Positions 23,340-36,474 are shown, counted from the first letter of the stretch. The stretch: DNA of 64,000 bases from Daucus carota subsp. sativus (GCF_001625215.2 NC_030384.2:41326390-41390389), one strand, 5' to 3'. Program-made: numbers and translations. The notes: generated by a model from the sequence alone, not told the origin.

Positions 23340-23824
23340 CTTCTCACCCCAAGAGAAGCTTAATATATGAGCAAAATCTTATACGGGGGAATAATTCTAT
23401 TTCCATAAATTAACAAAAATAACGTAACCCCTGAATCACAAAAATCATATATAAGTATATAACATGTTACAGGTAAAAATGTTGTCAGTTGTCACTGTTG
23501 GATTTCATTGAGTCAAATGATCAAACAAGTGGTGGTCGTATTAAGAGAAAATTCTAAGAATTAAGAAAGATTATACTGAAACAGGCAGTAAGGCAAGAGG
23601 AATATAGTAGGATACAATGTAAAAGAGACCTGAATTGAATTGGAGTTTTGAATCAGCTTCACATATTTTACCCGCCACTTTAGTCTGTATACATATGGCC
23701 GTGTACTGGAGTAGCCGTAATCTGGAAAGATAGACCACATGGGCGTGCTATATTCTAAAAATATTTTGTTGTTATTATTATATATTATTTTTGTATAGTT
23801 ATATTTTAAAATTATTTTGTTATT
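23340..23824. other. Promoter region of EMB506-like gene
   Basis: AT-rich upstream sequence. No distinctive element seen apart from the target site of the adjacent fold-back element at its end. Confidence 0.4.
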
Positions 23825-24377
23825 GGGTTAATCATCAACTAGATCACTTATTACGCTAGAAAATATCAAGTGGGTCACTGAGAAATTTTTGGTCTCATTT
23901 GAATCACTAAAGTCATAAAAAATATCAAGTAGATACCTCTAATATCTTTTCGAGGAGTAAACTTTATTTTTCATTGAGTTTCACATATTTTTCTTAGCTG
24001 CTAGTATAATCAAATGAAAGGTTATGAATTCTAGTATTTATGATAATATATTCAGATTTTAAGAAATTTATTTACTATTTATTTTTAATTTTACAATTAT
24101 TTTGTTTAATTTATATCAAATAAATAATAAATGAATTTTTTAAAATCTCAATATATTATCATAAATACTAGAATTCATAACCTTTCATTTGATTATACTA
24201 ACAGCCAAGAAAAATGTGTGAAACTCAATGAAAAATAAAGTTTACTCCTCGAAAAGATATTAGAGGTATCTATTTGATATTTTTTATGACTTTAGTGATT
24301 CAAATGAGACCAAAAATTTCTCAGTGATCCGCTTGATATTTTCTAACGTAATAAGTTATCTAGTTGATAATTAACCC
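23825..24377. mobile_element. MULE-type fold-back MITE with 9-bp target duplication
   Basis: Begins GGGTTAATCATCAACTAGATC and ends with its inverted counterpart GATAATTAACCC. The two arms are each about 240 bases and closely matched (for example GAGGAGTAAACTTTATTTTTC and its complement), separated by a short AT-rich loop. The 9-mer TTTGTTATT flanks it on both sides (23816-23824 and 24378-24386), the target duplication length of Mutator-like elements. No transposase. Confidence 0.9.
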
Positions 24378-24386
24378 TTTGTTATT

Positions 24387-25160
24387 GTTATAAATTATTT
24401 TAGTTAGAATATATAATTTTAGTATCGTAATCCATAACATGAAATCTTGTTATAAGTAATTTTGATAAATATATAAAAGGTCGTTTAAAATTATAGTTAA
24501 AGAATATTATAGGTGAGTTTAAATTTTTCTTAATAGTTTGTACAAATTTTATTTAAATTATTTTTAAAGAATTTTGTAGGGTTGATCGTGGATCGAAGAT
24601 AGTTTTCTATTATATTTTAAAATTTTTGTGTGTTTGAAAATGTTTTATTATATCATAGGATGTTAACCAAAAGTTATGATTTTAAAAAAATATTTTTATT
24701 TTTGATAACTCTTCCCTTATGACTGTTTGAAGAAAAAAATAAAAAGTTCTCCGCATACAAATTGAATAATATTTTATAAAAAATGAAAATCTTACTTGTC
24801 ATACTCTTCATCATTTTTTTTAGTTTCCGTTATTTCATTTAGATTATTTATAGAATAATAAGTAATTTTGAATAGTACTACATAATAATAAAAAATTTGA
24901 CAGCAAAATTTTAATAAATTTTAATATTTTATTAATGATTTTTCTGGTTCTTTTGTGTCATGAGCATAGACCGACAACTATTAATTTTGTTGAATCTAAT
25001 CCCACTAATAACAGATCAATTAAATTTCCCGCCTAATTAAAAAATAACTATACGGTTTTATAAACAAGGATATATCCGGAATGTGCAGACGTGACTTGCA
25101 GGCTTGTCTCAGAAATGACAAATGCTCGGGGACACAACAAGTAGCAGGCACTTAGACTTA
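24387..25160. other. Intergenic, AT-rich, no feature seen
   Basis: No open frame of note, no clear repeat ends. Confidence 0.5.
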
Positions 25161-25864
25161 GGTTGTGTTCACTTGGAGTGAATAGAATGAAGGGAAAATG
25201 GAATGAATTTTGTAATGTTGGTCAAAAAAAATGTATAATTTTCATTCCTTTAATCATTCTAACCTTAGAGCATCTCCAGCAGTGTCTTAGTGTCTTCCTT
25301 ATAAATATTATAAAATATTAAATCCAAGTGATTTAGGACAAGATTTTGTATTTCAACTCCAACAATGATCCTTATAATTCATTCTTTATTATTATTATAA
25401 TAATAAATTTGGAAAGAGATTGATAAAAGATGGAAGGAAGAGAGAGAAAATTAGTTACAATAAGAGAGAGAAATGATTTTTTTATTAAAGAAATCAAATA
25501 AGGCATGACTATTGGTGCCTTATTAATAAGGCATGGAAGGAGGATCCTAGTGATTTAAGGCATCTCTAAGACACTGCTGGAGCACTAATTTATGTCACAT
25601 TCCTTATAATTGGACTTAGGATATGAAATAGGGAAGCTGCTGGAGTTGCTCTTACTATTTTAACTATAACTCTAAACCACATATTTTGGAAGAAATGCTC
25701 ATTCCATTTGAACATCATGTTTCTTCACAATTTTTCTCACAAAAAAATTAACTACATTCATATTTTGTCACCATTATCTCATATTTTCTTCTTTCTCCTT
25801 AAAACTTCTATATAATTTTTCATTCCATTCTCCCCTCATTCCATTCCATGAAGTGAACACAGCG
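25161..25864. mobile_element. MITE (GTGTTCACTT family), copy 1, interrupted
   Basis: Left end GGTTGTGTTCACTTGG and right end CCATGAAGTGAACACAGC are inverted repeats. The same family is present uninterrupted and in opposite orientation at 55257-55585. Copy 1 is split by a 384-bp Harbinger-like MITE at 25268-25651. The superfamily of this host element is not certain; the target duplication is unclear. Confidence 0.75.
25268..25651. mobile_element. Harbinger-like MITE nested in another MITE
   Basis: Starts GAGCATCTCCAGCAGTGTCTTAG and ends GCTGCTGGAGTTGCTC, with TTA directly on both sides (25265-25267 and 25652-25654), the 3-bp target duplication of PIF/Harbinger elements. Both ends repeat inward as subterminal inverted copies (TAAGACACTGCTGGAG near 25567). 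The uninterrupted family copy at 55257-55585 shows the empty site with one TAA. Confidence 0.9.
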
Positions 25865-26310
25865 GTTGTTTGGTTGGAGAGGGGGTATGGGGTTGGAATG
25901 AGGAATCAGATTAAGCTGGTATGAGGTTGAGGTATTATTTAAGATATCAGGTGTTTGGTTGAGTGGTGGAATGAATATGGTTGAATTATAATATTTATGA
26001 GTTGTTAATTGTAATTAATTTAAAATATCATTAAATTAATATTTATATACATTTTTAAGTCATTAATTTCATTTTGTGTTAAAAATTTACAAGAAATAAT
26101 ATAAATAATAATGAAAATAAAAGAGAACAATTTTGATTCCTGAAACCCACGTTTCATACCCACCTCCCCCTTGGGTATGAAATTCTCATACCTTGTGGGT
26201 TTGAGGAATGGATTTGATGAAATAAAATTCTCAACCAAACACCAGGTATGGGTTTGTAATGAACAAAATCCATACCTGATACCAGGAAAGCCTGAACCAA
26301 ACGACCCTTT
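25863..26310. mobile_element. Probable MITE with GTTTGGTT ends
   Basis: The left end GGTTGTTTGGTTGGAGAGGG and the right end GAACCAAACGACCC are inverted repeats. Inner parts also pair (GGTATGGGGTTGG with CCATACC-type segments; ATTTGATGAAATAAAATTCTC). It abuts the preceding MITE. Borders are approximate. Confidence 0.55.
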
Positions 26311-27287
26311 AGTTGCTAATTTAAATTTATTGATGTTCTAATGATTCTCTTATTTTAGCTAGTTATGTTTTCTTGACTCTTTCTTTTCTTCTCTCTCATT
26401 CTATACAGAAGATTACAACACAAATAGTGCCTAACTAAATGATAAGGGGTATTGGGATTCTCATTAATTTGTAAAAACTCGTATCATCGTTTATTTGAAA
26501 GCCAACACAAGTTCTTGTTTACGTAGTTAAGTGCTTCAACTGTCCACCTACTTCTCTTAGCCATCCCCAGCCTACTCATGGGTCATGCTACATTATTCAC
26601 CACTCGCTTGCATAACGGGACCTATATAACAAACATAATGCGAGGGTATCTGTTTTATGTTCTGATACCATGTTAAGAATCAGTCTATCTAAAACCTTAA
26701 GGTATTAGAGAAATGTCCAAATGGATCTTATGTTATATTTCAACAGTTACGTGATCAGTTCTCCGTTCTCTGTATGTGTATCAGATTATCATATGTCTGT
26801 ATATGCATTGCATCCTGATTCGTTCTCAGTCTTACTTCCGTTCGTTCTAAAATCTAAAAGTGTTCTTAACAAAACATACATAATTCATCACATTCAAACA
26901 TAGTAATGTAGAAGGCCAGCTTGTTAGGTGCTTTGGATGTCCACAGAGACCCAAGTCTTTCCAAGATACAGTAAGTAGATAACCAGTTGTACAATAACAT
27001 TAAAGGATATTAATGTATAATATGATGAGTACATGATTAGTTGAAATACTATTAATTATACAATCAAAAAAATCAACTATAATATGTGCCGATACAAACA
27101 TGCTAATTTAAGCACCACATTGTTCCTAACTAATTTTGTTTTCTCAAGTCTGGTTTGAAGCCAAACTTGTCATTATGCAGAACTGAAATTTGAACAGCTC
27201 TTCAACCGTGTGTAAAAATATAACCAAAATAAAAAAAAAATAACATTGAAAATTTAGAGATTAAGAAATTTATGTGTGAGGTGTGAT
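26311..27287. other. Intergenic, 3' flank of CSLC gene
   Basis: AT-rich, no coding or repeat structure recognised. The last part should hold the 3' untranslated region of the CSLC gene. Confidence 0.5.
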
Positions 27288-30241
27288 TCAGCTGACCTGC
27301 TCTCCGATCAAGTCTAATCCAACAACAAGGAAAGACAAGCCTTGGAACAGTAAGTAGTAGAAATGAATGCCATGTGCCGATAACAGGCTTCTTGTAGCTG
27401 CAGTGAGTAGAAGAAATGCAAGAGCAAGTTCCTTTCTGTACAGCCTGTTTTTCTTTTTTACCACGGGGGCCTCTTGTTCTTTAAGTTTCCCCAACATTTC
27501 TAGACCAGATTCTGAAAGTCTCCGTTGAATTTTCTCTTCGCTTAATGTTTTTGATTCTCTTTCACCAAGAGCAAACAAGTCCGATTCAGATGATCTACCT
27601 GTCTTTTTTGTCACTACCCATTCATAAGAACTTCCCAACTGAAATAGCCCGGAGATCATTGCATTGAATTTTGTCACAGACATTGTGTTCTCAAAAAGAA
27701 GGTATGGCATCAGAAAAGGGAAAGACTTTGGTGACGGAAGTATGTTTAAAATAGACATGGTTATAGGGACATAACAGATTACCCAAACGGGTAGCTCGGC
27801 CTCAGGTATGAACATGGTTAGTGGTAGTATGATACAAAACAGTGTGAATGAGTAAAATGGAAGAATCAGTTTCCTTAAGAGAAAGAAAAGAAGTATCAAA
27901 TTAGCTTTCTTCCACTTGGATATCTGCACAAACAAACATAAATCCTATCAATTAACTCATATTTTTCAACAATATAAAACAATTGAAAACGAATTTCACA
28001 AACCTTGGAACTCAGAACTGCAGGAAGGCATACTCTAAACAACTGCATTGGACCAGAATGCCAACGATGTTGTTGCTTTTTATACGCTTCATAAGACTCT
28101 GGTAGTTCACAGAGAACTCTGACATCATTTAGATAGACAAATTTCCATCCATTTAAGTGGGCTCGGACGGCTATATCCATATCCTCTACAGTTGTTCTTT
28201 CCAGCCAACCTCCCGACTCCTCTAATGCCTTAATCCTCCACACACCAGCTGTACCGTTGAATCCAAAGAAATTGAGGAAATAACCATTCACTTGTTGCTC
28301 GACCTCAAAATGGAAACATAGATTTATATTTTGGAGTCTTGTGAGTAAATTCTCCTCCTTGTTCACAAAAGACCAGCGAGCCTGAACAAGGCCTATATCG
28401 GGGTTTCCCTGAAGTAATGATCAAAGTATACCAACTTAACAATTAGATTTCAGGTAGTACAGTATACAAGTGAACTAATACTTGAGAGGAAATAAAATAA
28501 TCCACACCTTAAAATGAGGTATTGTCAGTTTAAGGTAATCCGGATTGGGCTGGAAATCTGCATCGAATATAGCAACAAATTCATAATCCTTGACATAGTC
28601 ACAGGACATTGCAGATTTTAGATTGCCCGCTTTATAACCAGTTCGAATGAAGCGGTGTCTGTAGATTATATTGATTCCTTTCTCTTTCCATGAAGAGACC
28701 TCGTTCTTAATAAGTAGCTGTAAAAGTGAATCATCAGAATCATCGAGGACTTGAATGAGGAATCGGTCCTTTGGCCAGTCCAGTTGACAAGCAGCAGATA
28801 TTGAAGTTGCAAACACCTAAACCAACCAAACATTTCATCAGATGATACGGTAAAATAATATTATAAAGAAATGACACTAATAAATTAAAGTCCAACAAGA
28901 TGTGTCTTTCTAAAAATTTTGAGGGCAATAAATTAAAGCAAGATGTAAATGTGCCACTGAAAAGAAGTACAGTATTGAACAATTAGCATCCGAGTCTGCA
29001 AGTTGGATTAGTAAATAAGTATAAGTTAGCTATTCAAGTACTAGGATTAGACTTGGTCAGAATTTATTTGAGCATATCAAATGTCAGTTTAGTATCCAAA
29101 TCCGGCCAATTCAGAAGTTCATTGCTCAAATCCAACCGGAAAGGTCAAAGGAGTAGATAATTGTAGTTAAAGCTTTCTGTAACACATCAATTAAAGATTC
29201 TACAGAAAGACATCATGTCATTTTTTAATAATAAATTTAAACTTTATACTTGAAAGCACAATAGCAATTTGTCAAAAACAGCACACTAAAGTTTAATTCT
29301 TTTCTTGAAAGTAAGATTAGGATGCTCTAAAGCAGATGAAGCCCATATGAACATGACTACCAACAAATTCCATATTCTAAATCTAAATCGGCAAATGTCA
29401 GAAAGTGATCATTAAATCATGCCCACCACATATTAGTAATTGAGAAGCCTCTTTTTGGAGGCAGCTGCCAGCTTGATTAAGAAACATCCAATGCAACATA
29501 ACAGATAAGCATGAACTGAGTTGAACTAGATCAAAAGAACACTGGATCCTAATGTAAACAGATGAAAATTCTAAAGTAGTTTACTGAATTTACCTCTTTC
29601 TCATTGCACATTGGAATCTGAACAAGAACCATCGGAAAACTTGAACAATCCTCAACATCATATGCTTCACCTTTAATCTCCGGCTTCAACTTCTTAAACT
29701 TAATCAAAAAACACCCGATCCCAAGCGCGAGACGATCAACAGATTGAATCATGAAAAGCACAATGCAAAACTTAGAAAGCATCATAATTGCAGGAGCAAC
29801 ATAATCCACCCTAAAGGAAATCCAAGCCATATAAGACAAATGAACAAGGCTTTGAACTTCCAATGGATGAATCAAATTCAAATTCAAATCCCATCTTTGA
29901 AAATAAGCAGTAACTTCAATAACCAAAGCAACCACAGAAATAGCAAGAAACACCCTTATAAAACTATACAATCTCCCTCTATATTTGGGATCTTCTTCCC
30001 CAACATCATCAGATAATGCAACCCTTTTCCTGATCAAAGAAAAGACAGCCTTAAAAGATGTGGCTAGCCATGAAATGCAAGAAAAGAGTCTCTGAACTCT
30101 TAGCAAAAAGAACCAAGTGACTTGTCTAGTGCTAGCAGCCTTCTGTTTCTCCTGAAACACTGATGACTTAGAATCATTGATTTCTATCAAAGAAATGTTA
30201 CTGGCCTTCTCAATTGTCACAACCACAGAGCTAGGTGCCAT
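27288..30241 (-). CDS. CSLC-type xyloglucan glucan synthase (GT2)
   Basis: Golgi membrane glycosyltransferase that makes the beta-1,4-glucan backbone of xyloglucan. Exons: 29594-30241, 28508-28816, 28004-28408, 27288-27923; all junctions phase 0; 665 residues, in the CSLC range. Exon 1 has a basic N-terminus and hydrophobic segments ([36 protein letters not shown]), ending at PMCNEKE. Exon 2 has the catalytic DDSDD and FDADFQP (DxD). Exon 3 has [20 protein letters not shown], the TVEDMD acid and QQHRW. Exon 4 holds the C-terminal membrane helices, ending [11 protein letters not shown]. The order D, DxD, D, QxxRW is complete, so it looks active. The start is the ATG at 30239-30241; the frame is open upstream without an ATG. 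A TATA-like CTTATAAAGA (30551-30560, minus) suggests a leader of about 280 bases. Which CSLC paralogue it is (4, 5, 8 or 12 type) is not decided. Confidence 0.95.
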
Positions 30242-30550
30242 TTCTGTCACAAAAAAGCTCAAATCTTGGGAACTTAAGCAAATGGGGTGGAGTGAAAAAG
30301 ATCAGATTTTGAGAAGCAAGAAGCAATCATAGTACCATTATATGAGATAATGAGACAGAACAAGAGATACCCATCACAGATTCATAGGCAATATATGTAG
30401 AGACACACACATAAGGACAGTAGTTTAATGTAGTGTGTTTGAACTGATTAATAGCTGGATCTTGAAATGTAGTAGTAATAGTTGTTAATAAAAGTAGTAG
30501 GAAGTATCCGTGAAGTGAGTAAGTATGTGCACAAAGGTTGGATGCACAAC

Positions 30551-30560
30551 TCTTTATAAG
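30551..30560 (-). promoter_or_regulatory. Candidate TATA box of CSLC gene
   Basis: Minus-strand CTTATAAAGA about 310 bases upstream of the ATG, implying a longish leader. Confidence 0.35.
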
Positions 30561-30599
30561 TCAAAGGCTCGAGGGGACTATTTCAGGCAGAGAGGTGGA

Positions 30600-33500
30600 G
30601 GAATATGCTGCTGCTTAGCTTGGGAGGTGCTAATTTTATAATTAATTTTACGTGTAAAACGGACGATTTACATACGGTGTTCGAAACAAAACGGAAGGTT
30701 CGCGCTCTAACCTGGCGTTGAGTACACCTACTAAACGCACTAATATTGCAATTACGGGTTTGGGTGAGTTTAAAATCTTACGCTAAAAGTTGAAGTTAGA
30801 AATTAAGCAGAAGTGCGAGAGCTCTTTTTAAGAAAATATATTTGTTTTTAATTTTTTTTATAAAAATATGTTTTTCCTAAAATTTACAAAAATACTCTCT
30901 TTTAACTTTTTCTTACAAATTCATTGAATTGTAATTGTAATAAGATATTAAAGGATATAATCAAAATCCTCTCCAAAGAATAAAATTTTGTTGTAAGTAA
31001 AAATTTGGACTGAAATACTATTTTTTTAATTAAAATCTTACTTTTGAGTTTATTCAAGACATACAAAAATGATTATTTTTACCGTTTTACTGATTTTGTT
31101 TATAATATTTTTAATTTAACTATATTAATTAAACTACTAATAATTATCAAAATATTATATTTTTATTCAAATATATTAATATAATTATTACTTAATTTAA
31201 AAGATAAACTAGATATTGACAATAGTCTTGCAGTAGACATAATAGAAAATTGGACAGAGAGACTTAGTTTTGATAATATATATAATTTTTAGCTACTTGT
31301 GTGATTTGTATACAGAATCATGTTTTTTATATATCGATATTTCGATAATATTTTATTGAAAACCATATAATTAAGCTGCAGATTCTTCAAGCAAATATTT
31401 ACTGTGAGCCGTTTTCACTAATGAAAAAGCTAAAAAGAGAGACAAAAAAGAGTCAAAAACCTGAAACAAGTTGCATGAGTTGGGCAATGAAAGGCTGAAG
31501 ACAGATGGCAGTGATGTAATAAGAGAAGAAAACAGTAGAGGCAGGCAGGCCATGTTGCAGAGGCGTGTGGTCAATCTCATAGCAACATCAACTAAACTAA
31601 TTTTGAATGGGAGAATATGACAGCCAATTTACACCATTTTCTATCCTCTTTTTCTAACTGAATACCATAAATTTAGGACTAATCATGAATTAGACACGGT
31701 TTATGCGCTTTCCAGGTTGCTTACTTGAAAAAAGCAATTTTACATTCTGTTATTTCAACCTTAAATTGTCTGCGCAATGCAGATATAACTTAGATTTTAT
31801 GTAATCTTCCAAGTTGCGAACTTTACTGTACTATTTTTTATGTTTGCCCATTTGAGGTTACAAAAAATATGTGAACAAATGAAAATATATTTATGCTTGT
31901 CTAAGAAAGTTTAGCATTTAGTATTCTAATATTGGGTGGGGTGGCATTCACATCCTCCCGCGGAAGCGATAAATCTTGAGAGAGGTTATAAACGGTTCAC
32001 AATTATATTACCGTGATCAAATATTTTAAAAAGGAGTCTCAGTATATATAAATTAAATCACTGAAAACTAGAATTCATCAAAATTATCACTTTTTTTAAG
32101 TTTTATGTGATTTTACTATCTTTCGAAAATATTTGTAAAAATATTATATTTCTAAAAAATATTTGTAAAAATACGATCTGCAACTAGATTCAATTTCAGT
32201 TAACTAACCCCCGACTTGCAAGTATGGTTGAATCTGGTTGAAAGTATAATTGTGTATGGTTGCAATGTGTTGCATATAGTATTTTTGCAAATATTTTCAA
32301 AATTTTGGTAATTTTACAAAACATTTTTAAAAAATATAGTATTTTTTCAAAAAATATTTTGGTCGTGGGTATATATGAGAAAACCTCTAAATTAAATTAT
32401 TAAAACAGTCTTGATATCATAATTTTACTTATAACAAGTATAAAGAGGATATTTTGGTTGTTTGATATATTATTGTAGAATAAATAATAATTATTAGATC
32501 TTATTATTTGATAAACTGTTAAAAATATATGATAATAAATATATGGGTATTTATGAAATATACTCCCTTTTAGCATATTTTAGGCTTTTAGCATATTCAT
32601 TGCAATACACAGTCCCTGTACAAATATTGAAATCTTACGTTCTTCTTCAAAAAGTAACTAAAAATTTGCATATATATCTTCTCTCGCTTTCTCTCCATCT
32701 CCCTCTCAAATTACAATTAAAAATTATTTTTATCTCTCAAATTCGTCGCGCTCTCTCGATTGTGATGAAATATGAACTATGTTCATATTGTAGCACTTGA
32801 ATTAGATCCGATTGTATTATGTTGAGTTTGAGCATATCAAACTAGAGGTGGGGCTGAGATCATATTACAGCAAAAATTATAACAAAAGATTAGAGATTTA
32901 ACTCGGCTAATACAAACAAAAATTGTTAACCTGATAAACGATGTGTTTGGTAAATAAATTAAGTACTCAGCAAAGTTTTATTTATTAAAAAAGTACATAT
33001 TTTTATAATTTTTTTGATATAAATAGTAAGGAGATGTTGAGATTCATTATGGGACAAAAGAATAAAAGCTCATCTCAAAACAAAAAGGTAAGATTTCATA
33101 TACTTTTCTCTAGAAATGAATTTTTATTTTTGAAAAATAAGTAGTCCAAGTGGCGCAAAGTTTCGCAGGTTAAAGTTTCCATCAACTCTTATTGTTAAAG
33201 TTTCCATTTCACTTATTAATTAGCAAGCACACCTCACAGAAATGGAAATCAGATAACTCAATGATCGCTCCAAACTAACAAGGATATATGATAAAATGTG
33301 GATATTCCAGCTACAATCCTAAGCTATAAAATCGCAGATGAACGAAACAGTGGCTGGCAGTGTGATGGGGCAAGATGAAGATGCACCCTAGCAACCAGAC
33401 AGTTGTATTAGAATAGGCTTATCTGGTGGAGCTCCACAAGGGGAAAATTAAGACACATCACAAGCAGTTAGTTTCTAAGTAACATTGCTTTGTCTTGGCT

Positions 33501-34412
33501 GTTCCAGAGGGCCACATGTGATTTTACTGTCTGAGTCTCCATGTGATGAGCTACCCTGGCCATCGCGATGCCTTAATATCATCAGGCACTTGTTGATCAA
33601 CACAATGTGATTGTGTCTGCAAATTAATGTTAAATAACACCTAAACTACTTAATTATTCGGAAACTATATACTACTATTTTTGTGAATCAGATCTCTATT
33701 TGCTTGCAAAAGCTCCGTATCAGTTGATCATCCTTGTTGTTTTTCAGCAAGTGGGTTATAATTGAACCGAATCCCAATAATTAAACTAATTGTGGTACGA
33801 ACAAAATTAACTGCAGTGTGCTCGTAATCTCGTATCTGCTCTTTTGTGATTTGCAGATGTGCAAAGTTTTATATCAGTTACACATGACCTTCCATTTTAA
33901 ACGGAGCAGCACACTCCAACTTCTTTTTAGTCAACTGCCTAGAAACTAATTGCATCTTTTTAATTATGACTTCGTTTTGAGCATTTTATAAGCTATCTGC
34001 ATTCAGAGGTGGTCCATAGACGGTTGAAAAAACAGTGGCAATCCATGTTCAGCTGATTTCGACTAAAATCTCGTAAATTTAACTACCTGCCGATTATTTT
34101 TACCAAAAATGCTAAAATAATCGATTCATATTATAGGTGCTGTAATATGTTTAAGAAATTTTACACACCGTTAATATCAGAAGATCGAGTTTGCTGAGTC
34201 TGGATGAATATATATTACTTTGCCGGAAAAGAGAGGAAATTCCAGATTTTGCAAGTGTTATACCATGTTCAGATTTCAATAACATCATGCTTTTCGGCTA
34301 GATTAGTGCTGCATAGACAGAATTGAATATAAAATTTTGCACAATGCAATTCAAGTGAAATGTTTTAATTGATGCTATTAATATATATACACGAGGATCC
34401 ATTCCAATCACG
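30600..34412. other. Gene-poor AT-rich region
   Basis: No gene is supported. Around 32100-32370 the short sequences AAAATATTTGTAAAAATA and TATTTTTGCAAATATTTTC form a loose inverted repeat, perhaps a decayed MITE. A block at 33340-33620 is less AT-rich than its surroundings and includes a possible exon remnant, listed separately. Confidence 0.45.
33478..33619 (-). pseudogene. Possible orphan terminal exon, family unknown
   Basis: After a TTGCAG acceptor-like site, one minus frame stays open for about 46 codons and then ends at a stop: it includes HNHIVLINKCLMILRHRDG, SSSHGDSDSKITCG and PLEQPRQSNVT. The composition is protein-like and higher in GC than the flanks. No upstream exon was found up to 34400, so it may be a gene fragment or chance. 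I do not recognise the family. Confidence 0.2.
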
Positions 34413-34464
34413 TACTCCCTCTGTCCCATAATAAAAGTCGCTTTGATTTTTGACACGTATATTT

Positions 34465-36274
34465 AATATATATATATAAAGGAGGATGCGGCCGTCTCTA
34501 GAATTGCTCGATTCAGTCTTTTGATTTTTCTTAAAATTCGGATAAAAATTATGATTATAATTCAAAAAATCAGGTTCAAGAATTTTAAAGATCATGCAAT
34601 TCTTTTCGATATTGAATTCTAAATGTAACTCTAGAATCTAAAAGAAGGATTCTTAATTTTTTTTATTTAGGAATCATAAAGGTAATATAATTCTTATTTT
34701 TTAATACATTAATATACAAATTATTAAAGAAGTACAATTCTTATTTTCAAAAATTATAAATTTTATAATTTTATTTTATTAAAGGTGATACAATTCTTTT
34801 CTTATTTTTAATTTTTATATGTAGGAATCATAAAGGTAATATAATTCTTATTTTTTTCCATACAAAGAATTCTAAAGATCATGCAATTCTTTTCGATATT
34901 GAATTTTAAATGTAACTCTAGAATCTAAAAGAAGGATTCTTAATTTTTTTTATTTAGAAATCATAAAGGTAATATAATTTTTATTTTTTAATACATTAAT
35001 ATACAAATTATTAAAGAAGTTCTTATTTTCAAAAATTATAAATTTTATAGCTTTATTTTATTAAAGATGATACAATTCTTTTCTTATTTTTAATTTTTAT
35101 ATTTAGGAATCATAAAGGTAATATAATTCTTATTTTTTTATACATTAATATAAAAATTATTAAAGAAGTACGATTCTTATTTTCAAAAATTATAAATTTT
35201 ATAGTTTTATTTATTAAAGGTTAGAATTTTTATTTTTTTATACATTAATATACAAATTATTAAAGAAGTACAATTCTTATTTTCAAAAATTATAAAACTT
35301 ATAGTTTTGTATTATTAAATTTAAAAACAAAATTTATAGTTTTATTTTATTAATATTTCCAAATTGATCACATAAATTTGTATTAAATATGTATAAAAAA
35401 TCAATTTTTCACGTGGCTGCCCGCATGATTTGATCAGGAGATATGTAAGTTTCTTTCACTACCTATTCCTACTCTGTTTCTAATCTCTGGATGGCTATAA
35501 CTTGCTCTGACTTGGCACCGGAGATCATGATCGTCTCTACTACAGATTGCTCAAAACATTATACAACAGGCACAAGTTTTCTACTCATTATCTTCTCTAT
35601 GTTGATTGCAGTGGAACTATCTATGAGACTATGACGTCTCTACAAATACTTCGCTTAATTTTTCTAATTTTTTGATAAAAAATAGATAAAATAACTAAAA
35701 AATAGTTTCATAGAAGAGATATAATTCTAAGTAGTTAAGAATAAATAGGAATCTTAAAAGAAAAGAGAGATAATTCTAAACAGTTAGAAAATAAGAGTCT
35801 TAAAAAAATATAATAGCTAAAATATATAAAATTCTAAATAGTTAAGAAAAATATGATAGCTATAATCTAATTGAATATATTTTTTCAATTATAATTATAA
35901 TTTTATCATAATGTAAATGATTTTTGATTAGTATTGTGCTTGAGGGGAGGGCGGCCCAAATTAATTTTTATCTCTAAATAATAATAAATTTTCTATTAGC
36001 ATTATGTTTGACGGGAAAACGGCTAAAACAATTTTTTATCTAAGTTATAATATATTTTTTATTAAAACGGGACATCGGCTAAAAATAATTTTTGTATTGT
36101 GTTCGACAAAAGAGCGACTCAAACTAATTTTTATTTATGTTAATATATTTAATTTTATCATACTTATTGATTAATATTGTCGGAAAAATAATTTTATGCA
36201 AGTGTAATACTGATTCGTATTAAAATTTATAAAAAATTCATAACGTCGCCGCGAAGCACGGCTTTATTAACTAG
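34465..36274 (+). mobile_element. Helitron-like element, non-autonomous
   Basis: Left end TATATATATAAAGGAGGATGCG fits plant Helitron starts. Right end has the hairpin GCCGCGAAGCACGGC (36249-36263), a short AT tail, and CTAG at 36271-36274 followed by T. The left half contains imperfect tandem repeats of about 140-300 bases built on ATAAAGGTAATATAATTCTTATTTTT. No Rep/helicase gene. Confidence 0.7.
34560..35350. repeat. Imperfect tandem repeats inside the Helitron
   Basis: Segments such as AAGATCATGCAATTCTTTTC (34590 and 34873), GGAATCATAAAGGTAATATAA and ATACATTAATATACAAATTA recur in the same order four to five times with varying spacing, giving a ladder of AT-rich units. Confidence 0.7.
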
Positions 36275-36474
36275 TTAGATGTAAAAAAAGCATACTTCTA
36301 CATATTATTTTTCAAATTTTTTTTCTGAATAATAAAAATATAGATGTTAAACTTTTGTTTGAGAAAAGAAAATTTAAAAAATAATATGTAAAAATATGTT
36401 TTTCTTATAGCTCATATTACGTGTAAAAAATTAAAGCGACTCTTGTTATGATACATAGAACTCATAGAAGTACT

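Larger units (their letters stand above)
34415..36470. mobile_element. Stowaway-like MITE split by a Helitron
   Basis: The left end CTCCCTCTGTCCCATAATAAAAG continues to TCGCTTTGATTTTT; the right end has AAAGCGACTCTTGTTATG followed by a decayed terminus. TA flanks both sides (34413-34414 and 36471-36472). The outer MITE would be only about 250 bases without the Helitron-like insert (about 34465-36274). Confidence 0.65.
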
